This document shows positions 6,868 to 10,834 of a stretch of DNA of 10,834 nt, piece after piece; the stretch's first letter is position 1; every line of letters starts with the position of its first letter. Made by a program: the position numbers and the translations under genes. This stretch comes from Rhodobiaceae bacterium (GTDB lineage Bacteria > Pseudomonadota > Alphaproteobacteria > Parvibaculales > Parvibaculaceae), in the NCBI GenBank assembly GCA_002746275.1, contig NVWR01000001.1, forward strand, positions 857,294 through 868,127. The letters are read 5' to 3'. Under the pieces are notes generated by a model. It was given only the letters and a program-made list of their open reading frames with translations, had not been told where the DNA came from and made no database searches.

Positions 6868-7596
6868 TCAGGGTGCTGGAGGAGCCTCTTCCAGAACCGC
6901 CGTCATATCAAATCCGTCGGGAATACGCCCACCTGTCGCCAATTCCACCGTCAGTTCTTGAGCCGCAACAGGATCCATAGCCGCCAGGATAGGCGCCATT
7001 TTCCGCTCGCTCATTCTCCGCACAACCTGGATCAGAATATCCATATCAAGTTGCCCCAAAATACGGGCCGCATCCTTCGGTTTCATACTCTGATACATGA
7101 TCACAAGGGAGGCCAATTGCTGCTCCTGCGCCTCATCATGCACTCCAAAGAGAGATTCAATACGAGCTTCAATTTCTTTCAGTTCATCGATCCGCGTTTC
7201 TACGCGACGCTCAGTCGCCTCCAAAAGCCGCCCCTGAAGGGCAATATCGCGTTCCCGGGCATCCAGTTCCTTTCGGCGCTCGGAGAGAGAGCGAAGCAGA
7301 TTTCTTTCCGCCGCAGAAGGACGATCAAAATCCTCAGGCGTCAGAACAACATCCATGGCTGGCGCTTCATCCATTTCAGCCATGTCATGCGACCCCTCTG
7401 ACATCTCGCCATGCTCTCCTTCGGCCGCTTGTTCTTCTACCGCAGGAGCCTGCGCGTAGGCTGGTTGAACACCGCCGACAATCGCTTCGAGCCCGATCCC
7501 TAGCCCAACCAACTTCAATGCGAGCAGTGCCGTTGCGCAGATAATCACAGACGGCAACAGGCGAATTTGTGGCACCTTGGAAACAGAATTCTTCAT
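6868..7596 (-). CDS. motE: MotE-family flagellar motor chaperone-like protein
   Basis: About 242 residues. N-terminal hydrophobic segment at about residues 16-40 (signal anchor, or signal peptide ending near AYA). Next comes an acidic linker rich in His and Met (about 52-82: EGEHGEMSEGSHDMAEMDEA), a charged coiled coil at about 95-150 (SERRKELDARERDIA, RRVETRIDELKEIEARIESL), and a C-terminal MgtE_N-like helical domain at about 160-222 (MYQSMKPKDAARILGQLDMD, MAPILAAMDPVAAQELT). This is the MotE architecture; in Sinorhizobium MotE is a periplasmic chaperone for the MotB partner MotC. The ATG at 7596 is chosen over the TTG one codon upstream. It begins 4 bases after the stop of the PflI-like gene, in the fliL-fliM operon. 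No MotC is visible here, so the client protein may differ. Confidence 0.85.
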   Translation of the reverse strand: MKNSVSKVPQIRLLPSVIICATALLALKLVGLGIGLEAIVGGVQPAYAQAPAVEEQAAEGEHGEMSEGSHDMAEMDEAPAMDVVLTPEDFDRPSAAERNLLRSLSERRKELDARERDIALQGRLLEATERRVETRIDELKEIEARIESLFGVHDEAQEQQLASLVIMYQSMKPKDAARILGQLDMDILIQVVRRMSERKMAPILAAMDPVAAQELTVELATGGRIPDGFDMTAVLEEAPPAP

Positions 7597-7600
7597 CAAT

Positions 7601-8083
7601 TTATCTGGCCTTCTTCAGCGCTTCGAGGAGAGTTTGATTGAGACCGCTCTCAAGTTCTTTAGCCGGCGTAGCTGGTTTCGGAGCAGTGTCAGCGATGAAG
7701 GACACGACCTTTTCCTCAGCCTGAAGCGAGACCCGGTCAGTCCTATCCATCTTTGGCTCAAAGGAGCGGTCTTGAGAAAGCCGATCCGCGAGATTGTTTC
7801 CTGATGCAATCATCACAGAAAGCTCATCGGCCACAGCCCGCGCTTTCTCGTGCTGTTCAATGATACCAGAACCCGCTTCGCCACTCGCCTGCTTCAACTG
7901 CCCGATGCTCATTTCAGCACGCGCAGTCGCTGTATTGAGCTGATCAATGATTGCTTTAAAGCCGTCCTGCCCTGAGCGCAGGGCTTTCAGACGACGGTCC
8001 AGCATGGCACAATAAAAAATGGTGGCAGCCAGCAAAATGGCAACCAGCGCATCCAGGATCAAATCTGTCGGAATATTCCACAT
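7601..8083 (-). CDS. pflI: PflI/DUF6468-like flagellar positioning protein
   Basis: 160 residues, bitopic. A membrane helix at about residues 8-28 (LILDALVAILLAATIFYCAM) is followed by Asp-Arg-Arg, a long predicted coiled coil (about 30-108), a Pro/Ala-rich joint (APKPATPAKE) and a short amphipathic C-terminal helix (LNQTLLEALKKAR). The size, architecture and place directly after fliM fit the DUF6468 family. They also fit, from memory, Caulobacter PflI, a polar membrane protein that helps set where the flagellum is built and that lies downstream of fliM. The start ATG overlaps the fliM stop by one base (TGATG), and GAGGAG sits about 11 bases upstream within fliM. Identity as PflI rests on context and architecture more than on a motif. 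Confidence 0.7.
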   Translation of the reverse strand: MWNIPTDLILDALVAILLAATIFYCAMLDRRLKALRSGQDGFKAIIDQLNTATARAEMSIGQLKQASGEAGSGIIEQHEKARAVADELSVMIASGNNLADRLSQDRSFEPKMDRTDRVSLQAEEKVVSFIADTAPKPATPAKELESGLNQTLLEALKKAR

Positions 8084-9303
8084 CAGGCGGCACTCTCCTC
8101 AGCCAGGTCCGAAATTTCTTTGTGCACGGGGACAGGGATGCCTCCCGACAGCCGAATGGCCACGTTTCCGCCAGACCGTCCCATCCGCCCTTTCATGAGC
8201 GGAATGTCTCCACATCTTATTTCAACGGATGAATTCGGGTTCGCGTTCAACATCAATGTCTGCCCAACCTCAAATTTCATAACCTCGCCAAGAGTCATTT
8301 GTTGTTCGTCAAGAACAGCATCAATCTGTACATTTGTGGACCAAAGTTCAGTGGCAAGATGGCCTTCCCAGATTGAATCTCGACCGAATTTTTCGCCCAT
8401 GAACATCTGCAAGAGAAGTTCGCGAATGGGCTCAAGTGTCGCGTAAGGCAGCAACATTTCGATGCGCCCACCCCGGTCTTCCATATCAATACGCAACTTG
8501 ATCAGGATTGCCGCATTGGCCGGACGTGCAATGGCTGCAAACCTTGGATTGGTTTCCATGCGATCAAGCTCAAAGACCACAGGAGACAATGGCTCAAACG
8601 CGGTCTTCGCATCCGCCAAAACAACCTCAATCATGCGCTCAACAAGGTTGAGCTCGATTGTCGTGTAGGGCCGTCCTTCAATCCGCATCGCAGCGGTCCC
8701 ACGGCGCCCCCCAAGCAGAACATCAACGATTGAATAAATCAGATTGGAATCGACAGTGAACAGCCCGTAATTGTCCCATTCCCGCGCCCTAAACACGGAT
8801 AGGATCGCAGGCAGCGGAATTGAATTGAGATAGTCACCAAACCGGATAGACGAGATGCTGTCGAGGCTAACTTCAACATTATCAGAGGTAAAATTACGCA
8901 AGCTCGTTGTCATCAAACGCACGAGGCGATCAAAAACAATCTCCAGCATCGGCAGACGTTCGTACGACACCAATGCAGAATTGATAATGGCGCGAATACC
9001 AGTTCGCTCGCCATCTTCATCTTCATCAACCTCAAACCCAAGCAGGCTATCAATTTCGTCCTGGTTTAGGACACGCTCGGAAGCCCCTCCAGCCTCAAGC
9101 TCTCCCTCAGCCTCTTCGTCATCGGCCTCCCAGGCGGCAGCCATCGCGTCTTGATCTTCGTCATCATCTTCCCCGCCTGCCTCAGCTTCCCAGGCAGCAG
9201 CCATCGCATCTTGATCTTCGTCATCATCCTCCCCGCCTGCCTCGGCTTCCCAGGCAGCGGCCATCTCGTCTTGATCTTCGCCGAGATCTTCATCATCTGC
9301 CAT
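8083..9303 (-). CDS. fliM: Flagellar motor switch protein FliM with repeated N-terminus
   Basis: C-ring switch protein that binds FliG, FliN and phosphorylated CheY at the rotor. 406 residues, longer than the usual 320-340. The extra length is an acidic N-terminus made of three 20-residue repeats (about 5-60), each with DQDxMAAAWEA. The canonical CheY-binding peptide LNQDEIDSLLGF follows at 79-90. The CheC-like middle domain spans about 110-300 (including SISSIRFGDYLNSIPLPAIL and NLVERMIEVVLADA). The C-terminal SpoA/FliN-like domain covers about 325-395 (VGQTLMLNANPNS, IPLMKGRMGRSGGNVAIRL). The start ATG has GGAG 8 bases upstream, 42 bp after the fliL stop. It is co-transcribed with fliL and overlaps the next start by one base. 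Confidence 0.97.
   Translation of the reverse strand: MADDEDLGEDQDEMAAAWEAEAGGEDDDEDQDAMAAAWEAEAGGEDDDEDQDAMAAAWEADDEEAEGELEAGGASERVLNQDEIDSLLGFEVDEDEDGERTGIRAIINSALVSYERLPMLEIVFDRLVRLMTTSLRNFTSDNVEVSLDSISSIRFGDYLNSIPLPAILSVFRAREWDNYGLFTVDSNLIYSIVDVLLGGRRGTAAMRIEGRPYTTIELNLVERMIEVVLADAKTAFEPLSPVVFELDRMETNPRFAAIARPANAAILIKLRIDMEDRGGRIEMLLPYATLEPIRELLLQMFMGEKFGRDSIWEGHLATELWSTNVQIDAVLDEQQMTLGEVMKFEVGQTLMLNANPNSSVEIRCGDIPLMKGRMGRSGGNVAIRLSGGIPVPVHKEISDLAEESAA
9121..9300 (-). repeat. Three 60-bp in-frame tandem repeats in fliM 5' end
   Basis: Units at 9121-9180, 9181-9240 and 9241-9300 align without gaps. By eye the first two differ at 6 of 60 positions, and the third, at the protein N-terminus, is more diverged. 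Each encodes a 20-residue unit of the form EDQDAMAAAWEAEAGGEDDD. Many substitutions between units are at third codon positions, which suggests the repeated peptide is kept by selection rather than being a fresh slippage product. Confidence 0.95.
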
Positions 9304-9345
9304 GGTGGTCTCCGGGATTCAAATAGGCGTAGTGGGATAGGTTCG

Positions 9346-9864
9346 TCACTGGACAACAACTTCCTTGAAGAGAACGTCATTTATGTGGATCGGTTCCACC
9401 GCTAAGTTAACCCGACGAAGCAGTTCTTCTTTCATGCGCACAATCGAGGCCGATCCTTCCATGTCTTCAGGACGCAATTCCCGTAAATAGACTTGGAAGC
9501 TATCGACCACACGCGGCATAACCAATTCAATTTCGGCAATTACATCTTCATCAGGCACTTCCAGCGCAACTCGCATTTTGAGATAGCGTGATGGCCCACC
9601 ATTGGTGCTCATGTTGACGAGAATTTCAGGCATATCGAAGAAGACGGGAGGCACGCGCTCCTCCTCCACAACTTCAACCATTTCCATATCTCCTTCGCCG
9701 CCACCAAAAACGTCGAAGGCAAACAGCGCACCAACAATTCCACCAATAACAACAATCGCCGGCAGAGCGATAAAGAGAACCATCACTTTGCCGCTCAATT
9801 TCTTGGTTGGGGCCTCTTCTCCATCGCCAGTGCTATCGTCAAAATCAATATCTGTATCGCTCAT
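9346..9864 (-). CDS. fliL: Flagellar basal body-associated protein FliL
   Basis: Inner-membrane protein that surrounds or supports the stator units and is needed for motility in Caulobacter. 172 residues: an acidic cytoplasmic N-terminus (1-25), one membrane helix at about 27-50 (KVMVLFIALPAIVVIGGIVG), an acidic linker (GEGDMEMVEVVEEE), and the periplasmic FliL domain from about 72 (VFFDMPEILVNMS, YLKMRVALEV) to the conserved end (EELLRRVNLAV, INDVLFKEVVVQ). The final VLFKEVVVQ is the usual FliL C-terminus. An AGAGGA ribosome-binding sequence lies about 8 bases before the ATG. First gene of the fliL-fliM-pflI-motE operon, divergent from flgF, with a CtrA-type box 82 bp upstream. Confidence 0.97.
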   Translation of the reverse strand: MSDTDIDFDDSTGDGEEAPTKKLSGKVMVLFIALPAIVVIGGIVGALFAFDVFGGGEGDMEMVEVVEEERVPPVFFDMPEILVNMSTNGGPSRYLKMRVALEVPDEDVIAEIELVMPRVVDSFQVYLRELRPEDMEGSASIVRMKEELLRRVNLAVEPIHINDVLFKEVVVQ

Positions 9865-9946
9865 CGCGAATGTCCTCTGAAAGGCAAGATCGTTAACAAA
9901 CGATTGTGGAACCTTCTAACCCGGGGGAAATCTTCGCCTATGGTGG

Positions 9947-9961
9947 TTAACGAACAGTTGC
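9947..9961 (-). promoter_or_regulatory. CtrA-type box upstream of fliL
   Basis: On the minus strand this reads GCAA-CTGTTCG-TTAA followed by CC: one perfect TTAACC half-site and one half-site with only AA matching, at the correct 7-base spacing. It ends 82 bp before the fliL ATG, close to the 77 and 85 bp seen at fliO and the motB-like operon. CtrA controls fliLM in Caulobacter. The motif alone is imperfect; conserved spacing and context raise confidence. Confidence 0.5.
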
Positions 9962-9975
9962 TGAGGGCCCCGTCA

Positions 9976-10030
9976 TTGCCCTTATCGGCAAAAATTGCCG
10001 GGCAAGCCCTTCCATCCATCGATAATTGCC
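9976..10030. promoter_or_regulatory. Cluster of TTGCC/GGCAA half-sites, candidate FlbD enhancer
   Basis: Alternating TTGCC (9976-9980), GGCAA (9987-9991), TTGCC (9995-9999), GGCAA (10001-10005) and TTGCC (10026-10030) half-sites lie in the fliL-flgF intergenic region. They include the perfect inverted repeat CGGCAA-AAA-TTGCCG (9986-10000) and the overlapping palindrome TTGCCGGGCAA. The cluster is 46-100 bp upstream of the sigma-54 promoter, a usual place for an activator of sigma-54 polymerase. In Caulobacter, FlbD binds similar ftr elements at flagellar promoters. It also lies within 170 bp of fliL, so it could act on both genes. Confidence 0.6.
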
Positions 10031-10075
10031 GCCCGAACAGCAAGCTATCTCATTGTTTTCAAACAAGTTTTCATC

Positions 10076-10091
10076 TGGCACGCCGGCTGCA
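10076..10091 (+). promoter_or_regulatory. Sigma-54 (RpoN) promoter of flgF
   Basis: TGGCACGCCGGCTGCA matches the -24/-12 form TGGCACG-N4-TTGCA with a single mismatch (C for T at the first base of the -12 block) and exact GG-to-GC spacing. It lies 79 bp before the flgF ATG, giving an untranslated leader of about 65-70 bases. Rod and hook genes in Caulobacter use sigma-54 promoters activated by FlbD, consistent with the half-site cluster just upstream. Confidence 0.8.
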
Positions 10092-10170
10092 ACACGACGT
10101 GTGGGAATTCGGGAGCGAAAGCTTCCAGCAAGGGCAAATGCTCCGGCAAAACAAGAGACGGATACACAAG

Positions 10171-10834
10171 ATGGAAAACGCTCTCCTGATCGGCATGACC
10201 CGACAGATGGCGCTTCGGCGAGAAATGGCTGTCATCGCGAACAATCTCGCGAACGTAAACACAACAGGCTACAAAACCGAACAGCTTCTGTTTGAAGAAT
10301 ACATGGTGCCGAACGCATCAGAGGCCAGCCCTGACGATACGATTTCCTTCGTTCGAGATTACGGGATGATCCGAGACTCATCACCCGGCCGGATTGAGGT
10401 CACCGAAAATCCTCTGGATGTCGCCATAACAGGTGAAGGCTACTACAAAGTCGAAACTCCTGAGGGCACACGCTACACACGCAATGGCGCCTTTCAGCTC
10501 GACGCGCAGGGGCGTCTCGTTACCGGTGACGGAAATCCAATCCTGTCCGCAGGAGGAACCAGCTTCACATTCTCCGTCGAAGACGGTCCCATCTCAATTG
10601 CAAGCGACGGCACGATCTCCACCAATCAAGGAGAACGTGGCCAATTGAGCCTTGTCCGTTTCGAAAATGAACGAGACATGCAAAAGGCCGGTTCGACCCT
10701 CCTCGCGACCGACCAGATTGAACTACCTGTCGAAAACCCAACACTCCTGCAAGGAGCAATTGAGAGCTCCAATGTTCAGCCCATCTTGGAAATGACCCAC
10801 ATGATTTCCGTCATGCAGGCCTACCAAAGTGCCA
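10171..10834 (+). CDS. flgF: Flagellar proximal rod protein FlgF (3' end cut by window)
   Basis: Structural protein of the proximal rod in the periplasm, secreted by the flagellar export system without a signal peptide. 221 residues are visible and the frame is open at the right edge. The N-terminal rod motif (ANNLANVNTTGYK, residues about 26-38) is present. The FlgF/FlgG central signature follows (PLDVAITGEGYYKV, then RYTRNGAFQLDAQGRLV). The C-terminal block is also there (LLQGAIESSNVQPILEMTHM, then AYQSA), so only a few residues should be missing. The ATG at 10171 (MENALLIGMTRQMALRREM) matches the usual FlgF start, although the ribosome-binding site is weak (AAGAGACGG about 10 bases upstream). 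FlgF rather than FlgG is preferred from the MENALLIGMTRQ start and the position divergent from fliL, as in Caulobacter. flgG is expected to follow. Confidence 0.95.
   Translation, partial: MENALLIGMTRQMALRREMAVIANNLANVNTTGYKTEQLLFEEYMVPNASEASPDDTISFVRDYGMIRDSSPGRIEVTENPLDVAITGEGYYKVETPEGTRYTRNGAFQLDAQGRLVTGDGNPILSAGGTSFTFSVEDGPISIASDGTISTNQGERGQLSLVRFENERDMQKAGSTLLATDQIELPVENPTLLQGAIESSNVQPILEMTHMISVMQAYQSA

Noticed and set aside
9893..9907. Second possible CtrA-type site TTAA-CAAACGA-TTGT upstream of fliL
   Set aside because: One half-site is poor and it sits only about 28 bp from the fliL ATG, unlike the 77-85 bp shared by the other boxes. It may be a half-site at best.

Overview
The window is a flagellar gene cluster from an alphaproteobacterium. 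The gene set (fliO-fliP, and fliL-fliM-pflI-like-motE divergent from flgF) and the promoter motifs (TTAA-N7-TTAA CtrA-type boxes, a sigma-54 -24/-12 element, TTGCC/GGCAA inverted repeats like FlbD targets) match the Caulobacter-type hierarchy. They point to a CtrA-bearing, probably polarly flagellated lineage such as Caulobacterales, Hyphomonadaceae or Kordiimonadales relatives. The sequence alone does not fix the genus.

Layout: 1-230 is a promoter region with a full CtrA box and an adjacent FlbD-like inverted repeat. It drives fliO (231-614) and fliP (611-1366), two membrane parts of the flagellar export apparatus that overlap by 4 bases. 1367-1618 is a convergent intergenic stretch with a 21-bp tandem repeat that runs into the 3' end of the next gene. 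Everything from 1619 to 9864 is on the minus strand. Read 5' to 3', it holds fliL, fliM, a PflI/DUF6468-like gene and a MotE-like gene; then a 157-bp gap with a second CtrA-type box; then two consecutive MotB-like genes and a very long secreted TPR protein. The last three overlap at stop/start codons and form one translational unit. 9865-10170 is the divergent control region between fliL and flgF. The plus-strand flgF starts at 10171 and runs off the right edge with only its last few residues missing.

How the genes fit together: FliO/FliP belong to the type III export gate. FliM is the rotor switch protein, FliL the stator/rotor-associated membrane protein, the PflI-like protein a candidate flagellar positioning factor, and MotE a probable periplasmic motor chaperone. 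FlgF is a proximal rod protein. The least explained part is the motB-like/motB-like/TPR unit. One MotB-like protein keeps the proton-binding Asp and the other has Ser at that place. Both have degenerate OmpA-like domains, no motA lies beside them, and they are coupled to a roughly 1,215-residue periplasmic protein with beta-rich AMIN-like segments and TPRs. I regard this as the best candidate for an under-described motor-associated or envelope-anchoring module. Its function is inference.

Regulation: three CtrA-type boxes lie at nearly the same distance (77-85 bp) upstream of fliO, fliL and the first motB-like gene, which suggests co-regulation as early (class II) genes. flgF carries a sigma-54 promoter with a cluster of FlbD-like half-sites upstream, as expected for a later (class III) gene.
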